A stretch of 17,808 nt of DNA from CAZFIO01 sp964519585 (GTDB lineage Bacteria; Bacillota; Clostridia; Tissierellales; Tissierellaceae). Position 1 is the first letter of the stretch; every line of letters starts with the position of its first letter. Positions 1 through 7,321 of this stretch are shown piece by piece. The notes beneath the pieces are model-generated. The model searched no databases and had not been told where the DNA came from. It saw only the letters and a program-made list of their open reading frames with translations. The position numbers were made by a program, and so were the translations under genes. Where the stretch lies: the NCBI GenBank assembly GCA_964519585.1, contig CAZFIO010000023.1, positions 1-17,808 on the forward strand. The letters are read 5' to 3'.

Positions 1-217
1 GGCGGACTCAGAATTTGAAGGAGCAGATGGCCAGGCAGAAGGGGTAATTGAAGAGATCAACCCAGACTTTGAACCCTGGGCAGAGCCTCTTTGGGAGCCA
101 CCTAGTGGCGAAATAGAATCCCTTTTATTTTCACTGCAGGTGGCCATAGGGGCAGGGGCCATAGGCTATATACTAGGCATGTTTAGAGAGAGAAAGAAAC
201 TTGCTAATAATAGATAG
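1..217 (+). CDS. cbiN: Cobalt ECF transporter accessory protein CbiN (5' truncated by window edge)
   Basis: This is the C-terminal part (about 71 residues) of CbiN, read in the frame that starts at base 2 and stops at TAG 215-217. CbiN is the small two-helix membrane protein that works with CbiM in the CbiMNQO cobalt uptake system. What shows this is the conserved run with ADGQAE, then a PW motif, PPSGEIESLLF, and a final hydrophobic helix (LQVAIGAGAIGYILG) followed by a positively charged tail (RERKK). Those blocks are typical of CbiN C-termini. The start codon and first helix lie upstream of the window, where cbiM would be expected. The stop lies 17 bp inside cbiQ, so the two genes are probably translationally coupled. 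The identification is firm; only the truncation limits it. Confidence 0.93.
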   Translation, partial: ADSEFEGADGQAEGVIEEINPDFEPWAEPLWEPPSGEIESLLFSLQVAIGAGAIGYILGMFRERKKLANNR

Positions 218-884
218 CTATGCATATACAAATAAATTATCTACCACCAATCCAGCCCTAAAGGCCGGATTGGTTCTTATGTCTTTATTGTTTAGTATTG
301 GTCTAAACAATCTTTATATAAATATATTGATTATATTTTTTATGGTCCTTTTAACAACTAAGGTGGCAGCTATACCCTTGAAGAATTATTTGAAAATCCT
401 ATCCATACCATTAGGATTTCTAATTATAAGCATAATTACAATAGTTTTCTCCATATCTAGCCTGGATGAATTTATATTTTCTTTTAAGGTCTTAAATAAA
501 TACGTTGGTGTTAACCAGGCATCTTTAAATCAAGGGATGTCCCTATTTGCTAGGTCTATGGCTGCTGTAACAAGTAGTTTTTTTCTAAGTCTAACAACCC
601 CCTTGAATCAGATTATAAAACTACTAAAGAAAATCAGATTGCCAAACATCCTGATTGAACTAATTGTGCTAATTTATAGGTTTATTTTTATATTTTTGGA
701 GGAAGCAAGGGAAATTCGCATGGCCCAAGAAATGAAGTTTGGATATATAAGTAGGAAAAACTCTTACACTTCTATAGCCCTTTTAATTAAGGCCCTCTTT
801 TTAAGGGTATTTTTAAGGTATGAAGATATGATTATATCCCTTGATTGTAAATTATATGATGGGGAATTTAAAATAGGTGATTAA
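201..884 (+). CDS. cbiQ: Cobalt ECF transporter transmembrane component CbiQ
   Basis: CbiQ is the T component of the CbiMNQO cobalt transporter. It lies in the cytoplasmic membrane and couples ATP hydrolysis by CbiO to substrate movement through CbiM. The 227-residue protein begins with the IDSYAYTNKL segment typical of CbiQ. It has several hydrophobic segments (about residues 21-35, 38-57, 67-86, 112-133 and 148-166) and two Ala-Arg coupling motifs, ARSMA (117-121) and EAREIRMAQ (168-176). The start is a TTG at 201. The frame has a stop at 174 and no ATG between; the next in-frame ATG (about residue 27) would remove the conserved N-terminus. No strong Shine-Dalgarno is visible, only a purine run, so coupling to the overlapping cbiN is likely. 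The stop directly abuts the cbiO ATG. Confidence 0.92.
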   Translation: MLIIDSYAYTNKLSTTNPALKAGLVLMSLLFSIGLNNLYINILIIFFMVLLTTKVAAIPLKNYLKILSIPLGFLIISIITIVFSISSLDEFIFSFKVLNKYVGVNQASLNQGMSLFARSMAAVTSSFFLSLTTPLNQIIKLLKKIRLPNILIELIVLIYRFIFIFLEEAREIRMAQEMKFGYISRKNSYTSIALLIKALFLRVFLRYEDMIISLDCKLYDGEFKIGD

Positions 885-1697
885 ATGTTAAAGGTTCACT
901 CACTTGATTATAGTTATCAGGATGGGACTCTTGCTCTGAAAAATATAAATATGGATACTAGTAAAGGCTCTATTATAGGAATAATTGGGGCAAATGGCTC
1001 AGGAAAGTCAACCCTATTTTTAAATATTATGGGGATTTTAAAGCCTAGTAGGGGTTATATAGAATTCAAAAATGAAAAACTTAAATATAAGAAGTCTTCG
1101 CTAATAAATTATAGGAAGGAGATTGGTATAGTCTTTCAGGACCCTGAAAAACAAATTTTTTATTCCAATGTAGAGGATGATGTGGCCTTTTCTTTAAGGA
1201 ATTTAAACTATGATGAAGAGGAAGTCAAATCTAGGGTTGATTCAGCCCTAGCTAGGGTAGGAAGTCTTGATCTAAAAGATAAACCTGTACATTTCCTAAG
1301 CTATGGGCAAAAGAAGAGGGTTGCTATTGCAGGTGCCCTAGCAATGGATTCTAAGATTTTGATGCTGGATGAGCCAACATCAGGCCTAGACCCCCAAATG
1401 ACCCTAGAGATGAAAGAAATAATTAAGGATCTTTCAAAGGATAGGAAAATATTAGTATCAAGTCATGATATGGACTTTATATATGAGATATGTGACTATA
1501 TTTATATTTTAAAGGATGGTCAAATCCTTGGGGAAGGGGATGTGACGCAAGTTTTCAAAAGGGGTGACTTACTAGACAAGGCTTTGCTAAGTAAGCCTTG
1601 GTTGGTTAAGGTACATGAATTACTAAATATACCCCTCTATAAGAATGAAGAAGAATTTAGAAAAGAGGTATCAATAGAATGGAAAAAGGGATCATAG
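885..1697 (+). CDS. cbiO: Cobalt ECF transporter ATPase CbiO
   Basis: This is the ATP-binding subunit that powers cobalt import with CbiQ, on the inner face of the membrane. At 270 residues it has the usual CbiO length. All ABC ATPase motifs are visible: Walker A GANGSGKS (35-42), Q-loop Q85 in VFQDPEKQ, signature LSYGQKKRVA (138-147, the LSYGQ form common in CbiO), Walker B ILMLDE (158-163) followed by PTSGLDP, and the switch histidine H194 in SSHD. It starts with ATG immediately after the cbiQ stop, with AGGTGA at 875-880 as ribosome binding site. Its 3' end overlaps cbiK by 19 bp. The nickel ATPases NikO/CbiO are close relatives, but the neighbouring cbiN, cbiK and cobalamin genes point to cobalt. 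Confidence 0.95.
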   Translation: MLKVHSLDYSYQDGTLALKNINMDTSKGSIIGIIGANGSGKSTLFLNIMGILKPSRGYIEFKNEKLKYKKSSLINYRKEIGIVFQDPEKQIFYSNVEDDVAFSLRNLNYDEEEVKSRVDSALARVGSLDLKDKPVHFLSYGQKKRVAIAGALAMDSKILMLDEPTSGLDPQMTLEMKEIIKDLSKDRKILVSSHDMDFIYEICDYIYILKDGQILGEGDVTQVFKRGDLLDKALLSKPWLVKVHELLNIPLYKNEEEFRKEVSIEWKKGS

Positions 1698-2452
1698 TAG
1701 TTAGTTTTGGTACAAGTTATGAAGAAACAAGAAGATTAACCATAGAGGCTATAGAAAACAGGATAAGAAATGATTTTGATGACTGCCTTGTTCTTAGAGC
1801 TTTTACCTCTGAAATTATAAGGAATAAGCTTAGAACTAGGGACAATCTTAATATTTTCAACACCAGGGAAGCTCTGGAAAGAATGAAGAGTGAAAATATT
1901 AAGGATATATATATTCAACCCCTACATATAATTGAAGGCCATGAATATGAGAAGATTATAAGGCAAAGCAAGGATTTCCTTGATGAAAATAGTGAATTTA
2001 AGATTAAGATTGGAAAACCCCTACTAGCTGATGGTTCAGATTATATGCAAGTGGTCAAATCTTTAAGCCTAAGGGATAGGGAAGATGAAGCTACCATATA
2101 TATGGGGCATGGATCTGACCATGAGGCAGATATATCCTATGAAAAACTAGAAAAATATATTCAAGATGCAGGCTATAAGAATACCCATATAGCAACTGTA
2201 GAGGGTAGTAAGACCATCCAGGATGTTTTAGGACTTTTGGGACAAGATATAAAAACTATAAATCTCCTACCCTTTATGCTGGTTGCTGGGGATCATGCTA
2301 TAAATGATATGGCTTCAGATGAGGAAGATTCTTGGAAGACCATACTTGAATCAAAGGGTTATCAGGTAAAAACAGAGTTAAGGGGTTTGGGAGAAATTAA
2401 AGCTATACAGAATATATTTATTAGCCACTTAAAGGAAATATATAAAGAATGA
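1679..2452 (+). CDS. cbiK: Sirohydrochlorin cobaltochelatase, CbiK type
   Basis: CbiK inserts Co2+ into sirohydrochlorin, the committed metal-insertion step of the oxygen-independent cobalamin pathway. It is a cytoplasmic ATP-independent class II chelatase. The 257-residue protein has the CbiK opening (VVSFGTSYEETR) and the pair of active-site histidines H144 (YMGHGSDHE) and H206 (LVAGDHAIND). These align with His145 and His207 of the Salmonella enzyme. H83 and H88 in QPLHIIEGHE are also typical of the family. The ATG at 1679 is supported by GAGG at 1665-1668, inside the end of cbiO. The stop overlaps the cbiA start as ATGA. Its place between the transporter and the ring-modifying genes fits delivery of imported cobalt straight to the chelatase. 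The two-domain length and motifs argue against CbiX. Confidence 0.94.
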   Translation: MEKGIIVVSFGTSYEETRRLTIEAIENRIRNDFDDCLVLRAFTSEIIRNKLRTRDNLNIFNTREALERMKSENIKDIYIQPLHIIEGHEYEKIIRQSKDFLDENSEFKIKIGKPLLADGSDYMQVVKSLSLRDREDEATIYMGHGSDHEADISYEKLEKYIQDAGYKNTHIATVEGSKTIQDVLGLLGQDIKTINLLPFMLVAGDHAINDMASDEEDSWKTILESKGYQVKTELRGLGEIKAIQNIFISHLKEIYKE

Positions 2453-3750
2453 AAACCATAATGATTACAGGCCCCTCTAGTAATTCGGGAAAGACCACCC
2501 TTACCCTAGGGATTATAAGGGCTCTTAAAAATAGGGGCATAAATATATCACCCTTTAAAACTGGTCCTGACTTTATAGACACAAAGTACCTAGGTCTAGC
2601 TGGAAAAACACAGGGGGGGAATCTGGATATTCACCTTATGGGACAGGAAGGCTTAAAAGATTCTCTGTCTATGGCTTTATCAGATTTAGCCATAGTGGAG
2701 GGGGCCATGGGATATTTTGATGGTATTCATAACTCCTATGAGAATTCCAGCTATGATATGGGGAAGAAGTTGGATATTCCTGCAGTCTTGGTATATAGCC
2801 TAAAAGGGGAAATGTTTTCAGCCATACCTAAGATTAAGGGTATGGTAGATTTTCAAGATTCCAATATCAAGGGGCTTATACTAAATAAAACAAGTCCAGG
2901 TATCTATAGTTTATTAAAAGAACAAATTGAAAGACACATAGACATAGAGCTTCTAGGATATTTGCCTATGGATGACAATTTCCTAATAGAAGAAAAGAGT
3001 CTTGGGTTAAATTTATCAAAGGGAGAGAATTTTATAGAATATGTGGCTAGCCAGGTGGAAAAAACCATAGACCTGGACAGGTTTATAAAACTATCTAAGC
3101 AAATCAATTTACAATCCTATAGCTATCCAAGCAAAAGAAATGTGAAAATTGCCCTAGCCTATGATGAGGCCTTTAATTTTTACTATAGGGAAAATATTAA
3201 TCTTTTGAATAACATCTGTCATCTAGAATTTTTCTCACCATTAAATGATAAAAAAATTCCCAAGGCGGACTTAATCTATTTAGGTGGGGGCTACACAGAA
3301 GACCATAGGAATCAACTTTGTGAAAATAAGGAAATGCTTGAAAACCTTAGAGAGCTAGGTGAGGCAGGGCAATATATCCTTGCTGAATCTGGAGGCCTTA
3401 TCTATCTTCTTGATACTATAGAGGATAGGCCTATGGTAGGTTTACTGAAGGGAAAGGGAAAAACAAGAAAAACATTAGATCGCTTTGGCTATGTGGATAT
3501 TGAAATAATGGAGGATTGCCTTTTGGGGAAAAAGGGGGACCTACTAAAGGGCCAAGAATACCATAAAACCTATATGGAAACCCATATGAAGGAGATATTT
3601 AATATCACCAAGCCAATGTCTAGTAGGAAGTGGCAGTGCGGTTATAAATATAAAAATATACTAGGGTATTTTCAACATATAAATTTCCTAGGAAATATGA
3701 AGGCTCTTAACTACCTGCTGGACAAACTAGAGAGTGAAAGGAGGAATTGA
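2449..3750 (+). CDS. cbiA: Cobyrinate a,c-diamide synthase CbiA, with Ser in place of the usual glutaminase Cys
   Basis: CbiA amidates the a and c acetate side chains of (cobalt-)cobyrinate using ATP and, in the usual enzyme, glutamine. The 433-residue protein has the dethiobiotin-synthetase-like ATPase domain at the N-terminus, with P-loop GPSSNSGKTT (8-17), TGPDFID (38-44) and VEGAMGYFDG (83-92). The class I glutamine-amidotransferase-like domain follows from about 230, with IYLGGGYTEDH (276-286). The nucleophile elbow, normally AECGG, reads AESGG here: residue 314 is Ser (TCT at 3388-3390). The final catalytic-histidine region reads QHINF (H410) where HxHF is usual, and the RGHEFH motif reads KGQEYH. 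The fold and the gene context support CbiA, but the glutaminase half is divergent and may be inactive or ammonia-dependent. The ATG overlaps the cbiK stop (ATGA). Confidence 0.9.
   Translation: MKTIMITGPSSNSGKTTLTLGIIRALKNRGINISPFKTGPDFIDTKYLGLAGKTQGGNLDIHLMGQEGLKDSLSMALSDLAIVEGAMGYFDGIHNSYENSSYDMGKKLDIPAVLVYSLKGEMFSAIPKIKGMVDFQDSNIKGLILNKTSPGIYSLLKEQIERHIDIELLGYLPMDDNFLIEEKSLGLNLSKGENFIEYVASQVEKTIDLDRFIKLSKQINLQSYSYPSKRNVKIALAYDEAFNFYYRENINLLNNICHLEFFSPLNDKKIPKADLIYLGGGYTEDHRNQLCENKEMLENLRELGEAGQYILAESGGLIYLLDTIEDRPMVGLLKGKGKTRKTLDRFGYVDIEIMEDCLLGKKGDLLKGQEYHKTYMETHMKEIFNITKPMSSRKWQCGYKYKNILGYFQHINFLGNMKALNYLLDKLESERRN
3738..3744 (+). promoter_or_regulatory. Ribosome binding site that sets the cbiC start
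   Basis: AAGGAGG lies 7 bases before the ATG at 3752. It favours that ATG over an in-frame GTG at 3734, which sits upstream of this site and inside cbiA. Confidence 0.8.
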
Positions 3751-3751
3751 T

Positions 3752-4372
3752 ATGTATATAAAAAACCCAATGGAAATTGAAAATAAAAGTATGGACATAA
3801 TAGATGAAGTTATGGGGGATACAAATTTCACAGAGGAAGAATTAATTATAGCCAAGAGAATGATTCATACAAGTGGGGATTTTGAATATAGGAAGATTAT
3901 AGATTTCAGGGAGGATTTTATAAATAGGGCACTAGAAACAATAAAAAGTGGGACTAAGATATTTACTGATACAAAAATGGCTTATATGGGAATCAACAAA
4001 CCTGCCTTGGCTAAGGCCTCTTGCCAACTTCAATGTTTTATAGATGATGAAAGGGTTTTTAAAATGTCAAAGGAGTTAGGGACTACCAGATCAGCCTGTG
4101 CTGTAGATTTGGCCCTTGAAGAAGGTATAGATGTCTTTGTCATAGGCAATGCACCAACTGCCCTCTTCCGTATATTGGAATTGGTTAAGGAAGGGAAACT
4201 TGACCCAAAGTTTGTTGTGGGAGTACCTGTGGGTTTTGTTGGGGCAGCAGAGTCTAAGGAATATCTAAGAGAATTTAATATACCATCTATATCTACCATA
4301 GGCAATAAGGGAGGAAGCAATGTAGCAGCCTCAATTATAAATGCTCTCTTATATATGGTGGTAGGAAGATGA
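3752..4372 (+). CDS. cbiC: Cobalt-precorrin-8 methylmutase CbiC
   Basis: CbiC moves the methyl group from C11 to C12 of cobalt-precorrin-8 to give cobyrinate, the last ring-remodelling step before amidation by CbiA. From the ATG at 3752 the protein has 206 residues, close to the family norm. The catalytic histidine is H39 in RMIHTSGDFEY, matching the RMIHxxGD motif of CbiC/CobH. Further conserved blocks are TRSA (112-115), GNAPTALF (132-139) and GVPVGFVGAAESK (157-169). A longer frame opens at a GTG at 3734, but the AAGGAGG at 3738-3744 only fits the ATG. The gene begins one base after the cbiA stop and its stop overlaps cbiD as ATGA. Identification is secure. Confidence 0.94.
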   Translation: MYIKNPMEIENKSMDIIDEVMGDTNFTEEELIIAKRMIHTSGDFEYRKIIDFREDFINRALETIKSGTKIFTDTKMAYMGINKPALAKASCQLQCFIDDERVFKMSKELGTTRSACAVDLALEEGIDVFVIGNAPTALFRILELVKEGKLDPKFVVGVPVGFVGAAESKEYLREFNIPSISTIGNKGGSNVAASIINALLYMVVGR

Positions 4373-5442
4373 CCTTAGACCTATATGTAATAAAACATGG
4401 GAAAAATTTAAGGTGTGGTTATACAACAGGTTCTTGTGCAACAGCAGCAGCTAAGGCAGCAACTCTAATGCTGGATACTGGTAAAAAATTAAGATATGTG
4501 GAGATAGATACACCAGCTGGAATTAGATTAAAATTAGAAGTCCATGATATAGAAATAGGCCATTCTTATGTTTCTTGTGCAATTATAAAGGATGGGGGAG
4601 ATGATCCAGACTCTACTGATGGTATGAAGATACATGCTAAGGTAAGCAAAAGAACAGACAATATAATCAATATAGAGGGCGGCCAGGGAATCGGTAGGAT
4701 TGTGAGAAAGGGATTATTTGGACAAGTAGGTGATGCTGCCATAAACCCAGTTCCTAGGCAGATGATCAAGAAGGAACTGGGGGAACTTGGAACCGGTTAT
4801 GATGTAATGATTTATGCCCCAGAAGGAGAAGTAAGGGGTAAAAAAACCTTTAATTCAAATATAGGCATAGAGGGTGGTATCTCTATTATTGGAACAAAAG
4901 GCATAGTCTACCCTATGAGTGATGATGCCCTTATAAAAACCATTTATATGGAAATAGACGCTTTGGCAGAGGAATATGGAAAGGATGAACTAGTCCTAGT
5001 ACCTGGAGGCTATGGAGAAAAAATAGCAAAAGATTTAGGTTATTCTACCCCACCTATCAAGATGTCTAACTACATAGGTGATGCCTTGCTTTATGCCTAT
5101 AACAAGGGTTTTAAATCTATAAATCTTCTAGGCCATATAGGAAAGTTCGCAAAACTATCCATAGGAGTATTTAATACTCACAGCAAGGTATGCGATGGGA
5201 GAATGGAAGCCTTTGTTTACTATTTATCCCTAAGAGGAGCTGAAATAGAACTTATAAATAAAATCAACTTTTGCCTTACTGCGGAAGAAGGGATTAATAT
5301 ATGCTTGGAAGAGGGCCATGGTCAAATAATAAGAGACATGGAAAAGGGAGCCCAGGAAAGAATAAAAAGATATCTAAAGGATGATGAACTGGATATTAAA
5401 GTAATCATATATTCAATGGAAAGGGGAGTTGACTTTTGTTAA
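4369..5442 (+). CDS. cbiD: Cobalt-precorrin-5B C1-methyltransferase CbiD
   Basis: CbiD methylates C1 of cobalt-precorrin-5B in the oxygen-independent pathway. It is not a member of the common tetrapyrrole methylase family. The 357-residue protein carries the hallmark RCGYTTGSCATAAAKAA (15-31) and DGGDDPDST (75-83). A long C-terminal domain contains HIGKFAKLS and the NTHSK/DGRME block. cbiD is one of the diagnostic genes of the anaerobic route, so with cbiG and cbiK it fixes the pathway type. The ATG overlaps the cbiC stop as ATGA, and the gene ends 7 bp inside cbiE. There is no sign of truncation. Confidence 0.95.
   Translation: MTLDLYVIKHGKNLRCGYTTGSCATAAAKAATLMLDTGKKLRYVEIDTPAGIRLKLEVHDIEIGHSYVSCAIIKDGGDDPDSTDGMKIHAKVSKRTDNIINIEGGQGIGRIVRKGLFGQVGDAAINPVPRQMIKKELGELGTGYDVMIYAPEGEVRGKKTFNSNIGIEGGISIIGTKGIVYPMSDDALIKTIYMEIDALAEEYGKDELVLVPGGYGEKIAKDLGYSTPPIKMSNYIGDALLYAYNKGFKSINLLGHIGKFAKLSIGVFNTHSKVCDGRMEAFVYYLSLRGAEIELINKINFCLTAEEGINICLEEGHGQIIRDMEKGAQERIKRYLKDDELDIKVIIYSMERGVDFC
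5421..5428 (+). promoter_or_regulatory. Ribosome binding site for the TTG start of cbiE
   Basis: AAGGGGAG at 5421-5428 lies 7 bases before TTG 5436. It is inside the end of cbiD and supports the non-ATG start of cbiE. Confidence 0.6.
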
Positions 5443-6032
5443 CTGTAGCAGGAATAGGGCCTGGTAACCCAAAGTACCTAACAATGGAAGTTTTGGAAGA
5501 GATCCAAAACTCAGAATATATACTAGCCTTTGGCAGGGTTGCAAAATCACTGGAAGGCATAAGAAAAGATATTGTTGAAATAAACAAGGTGGAAGATGTA
5601 ATTAAATATATTAAAGGTAAGGAAAAGGTCTTATTATTGGCTTCAGGTGATCCATGTTTCTTTGGAATTATAGAGTTTTTAAAAAGAAAGGCAATAGAAA
5701 TAGACAAGGTTCTGCCAGGACTTTCTTCTTTTCAATATCTTATGGCAAGCTTGGGAAAGTCATGGGAGAATGGAAGATTTTTGTCCCTTCATGGCAGGGA
5801 GGATTCCTTAGACAAGGTCAAGGAGAACAGGCTAAGTATAATACTAACAGACAGGGTGAATACTCCATCTTTTATAAGTAGAAGTCTAGATGACTTAAAT
5901 ATCAGGGGACTTATGCATGTGGGATATAATTTATCCTATGAAAATGAAGTGATAAAGACTATAAAAATAGGTGAAGAATTAGAAGATATGTCTTCCCTAG
6001 CGGTGGTGGTGGTTGAAAATGAAATGGATTAG
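5436..6032 (+). CDS. cbiE: Cobalt-precorrin-7 C5-methyltransferase CbiE
   Basis: CbiE is the S-adenosylmethionine-dependent methylase that acts at C5. It is the partner of CbiT; the two are fused as CobL in other organisms and are separate overlapping genes here. The 198-residue protein has the tetrapyrrole-methylase opening VAGIGPGNPKYLT (4-16), SGDP (70-73), PGLSS (94-98) and SLHGRED near 117-123. The start is TTG at 5436, supported by AAGGGGAG 7 bases upstream. The next possible starts would remove the glycine-rich loop, so TTG is needed. The gene overlaps cbiD by 7 bp and cbiT by 14 bp. Length and motifs fit CbiE rather than another cobalamin methylase. Confidence 0.92.
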   Translation: MLTVAGIGPGNPKYLTMEVLEEIQNSEYILAFGRVAKSLEGIRKDIVEINKVEDVIKYIKGKEKVLLLASGDPCFFGIIEFLKRKAIEIDKVLPGLSSFQYLMASLGKSWENGRFLSLHGREDSLDKVKENRLSIILTDRVNTPSFISRSLDDLNIRGLMHVGYNLSYENEVIKTIKIGEELEDMSSLAVVVVENEMD

Positions 6033-6573
6033 AGATGAGGAGTTTATAAGAGGCAATATACCCATGACCAAGTTTAATGTTAGGATCTTAACTATGGCTT
6101 ATTTATCTATTAATAATAATGATAAACTCTTAGATATAGGGGCGGGTACAGGTAGTGTTTCAGTTGAAGCTGCCCTACAAGGAGCTGAAGTATGGGCAAT
6201 TGAGAGCCAGGATGAAGGTGTAGAACTGATAAATGAGAATAAGAAAAAGTTTGGAGTAAATATAAATGTGATTAAGGGACAAGCCCCAAAGGACCTAGTA
6301 GACATAAAGTTTAACAAATGTTTTATTGGTGGAAGTGGGGGTCAATTAAAGGAGATATTTATCTACTTAGATTCAAATCTAATGGATAATGGAATAGTTT
6401 GTGGAAACTTTATAAGATTAAAAAACCTAAATGAATTTACTAGTCTCTTAGGGGAACATGGTTATAAAGATATAGAAACCAACCTAATCCAGACATCATA
6501 TATTGAGAAAAATGGATTGTTCAAGGGGCAAAATCCTATATTTATAGTTAAGGGAGTGAAGGACAATGATTAG
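6019..6573 (+). CDS. cbiT: Cobalt-precorrin-6B C15-methyltransferase (decarboxylating) CbiT
   Basis: CbiT methylates C15 and removes the C12 acetate carboxyl group of the cobalt-precorrin intermediate. It is a Rossmann-fold class I methyltransferase, unlike the other Cbi methylases. From ATG 6019 the protein has 184 residues. It shows the opening MKWIRDEEFIRG and PMTK, the SAM-binding motif LLDIGAGTGSVSVE (37-50), an acidic residue in WAIESQ for ribose binding, and FIGGSGGQLKEI. A TTG at 6013 in the same frame would add two residues. GGTGG at 6008-6012 sits 6 bases before the ATG and fits it better, though the choice is not certain. The gene overlaps the end of cbiE and ends 8 bp inside cbiF. 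Confidence 0.92.
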   Translation: MKWIRDEEFIRGNIPMTKFNVRILTMAYLSINNNDKLLDIGAGTGSVSVEAALQGAEVWAIESQDEGVELINENKKKFGVNINVIKGQAPKDLVDIKFNKCFIGGSGGQLKEIFIYLDSNLMDNGIVCGNFIRLKNLNEFTSLLGEHGYKDIETNLIQTSYIEKNGLFKGQNPIFIVKGVKDND

Positions 6574-7321
6574 TTTTGTTGGGGCAGGACCTGGAGATGT
6601 AGATTTGATAACAATTAAGGGGCGACAAAGACTAGAAAACGCAGATATAGTCATATATGCAGGTAGTTTAGTTTCCAAGGAGCACTTAAGTTTCTGTAAG
6701 GAAACAGCTAGTTTATATGATAGTGCCTCTATGACCCTAGAAGAGGTAATAGAAAAGATGGAAGAGGGGATTAGGGCCGGAAAAAAGATTCTTAGGCTAC
6801 ATACAGGTGATCCAACCATATATGGGGCTATTAGAGAACAGATGGATGAATTGGACAAGCTGGAAATACCCTATGAGGTTATTCCAGGTGTCTCTTCTTT
6901 TACTGCCGCCTGTGCTTCAATAAAGAGAGAATTTACCTTGCCTAGTGTGAGCCAAACCATAATTCTTACAAGAATAGAAGGCAGAACCCCCGTGCCAGAA
7001 GGAGAAGACCTGGAGGATTTGGCTAGACATAGGGCTTCCATGGCTATATTTTTATCTGTTCAGGATATAGATAGGGTAGTAGATAAACTGGCAAGGGGCT
7101 ATGGCAGCCATGATACCCCTGTTGCAATTGTCTACAAGGCCAGCTGGGAAGATGAGGATGTAATACTTGGGACTCTAGCTGATATAGGAGAAAAAGTAAA
7201 AGAAAAAGGAATAAATAAGATGGCACAAATTTTAGTGGGTAACTTTATTGAAGGCCAATATGAAAGGTCAAAATTATATGACCCAGACTTTAGTCACAAG
7301 TTCAGGAAGGCAAGGCGATGA
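6566..7321 (+). CDS. cbiF: Cobalt-precorrin-4 C11-methyltransferase CbiF
   Basis: CbiF transfers a methyl group from S-adenosylmethionine to C11 of cobalt-precorrin-4. The 251-residue protein has the tetrapyrrole-methylase loop VGAGPGD (5-11), YAGSLV (31-36, typical of CbiF/CobM), HTGDP (79-83), PGVSSFTAA (107-115) and the diagnostic ILTRIEGRTPVPE block. The last of these separates it from CbiL, CbiE and CbiH. The ATG at 6566 follows AGGGAG (6551-6556) and GAAGG (6558-6562). It overlaps cbiT by 8 bp, and its stop overlaps cbiG as ATGA. In many clostridial clusters cbiL sits between cbiT and cbiF; here the two genes overlap directly, so there is no room for it. Confidence 0.94.
   Translation: MISFVGAGPGDVDLITIKGRQRLENADIVIYAGSLVSKEHLSFCKETASLYDSASMTLEEVIEKMEEGIRAGKKILRLHTGDPTIYGAIREQMDELDKLEIPYEVIPGVSSFTAACASIKREFTLPSVSQTIILTRIEGRTPVPEGEDLEDLARHRASMAIFLSVQDIDRVVDKLARGYGSHDTPVAIVYKASWEDEDVILGTLADIGEKVKEKGINKMAQILVGNFIEGQYERSKLYDPDFSHKFRKARR

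Noticed and set aside
3734..3751. N-terminal extension of CbiC from GTG 3734
   Set aside because: The AAGGAGG at 3738-3744 can only serve the ATG at 3752, and the extension lies inside the end of cbiA.
4030..4320. Minus-strand frame of 96 codons inside cbiC
   Set aside because: It is antisense to strongly conserved CbiC sequence, has no recognisable domain and no ribosome binding site.
5405..5707. Minus-strand frame of 100 codons across cbiD/cbiE
   Set aside because: It is a shadow of two real genes and its composition shows no protein-like motif.
6001..6012. GGT repeat tract at the end of cbiE as a phase-variable microsatellite
   Set aside because: It is only about four units, codes for a valine run in CbiE, and a three-base unit would not shift the frame.
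6496..6858. Minus-strand frame of 120 codons across cbiT/cbiF
   Set aside because: It covers conserved coding sequence on the other strand and has no supporting start signals.
6566..7321. CbiF as a possible CbiL
   Set aside because: The YAGSLV and ILTRIEGRTPVPE blocks are specific to the C11-methyltransferase CbiF/CobM.
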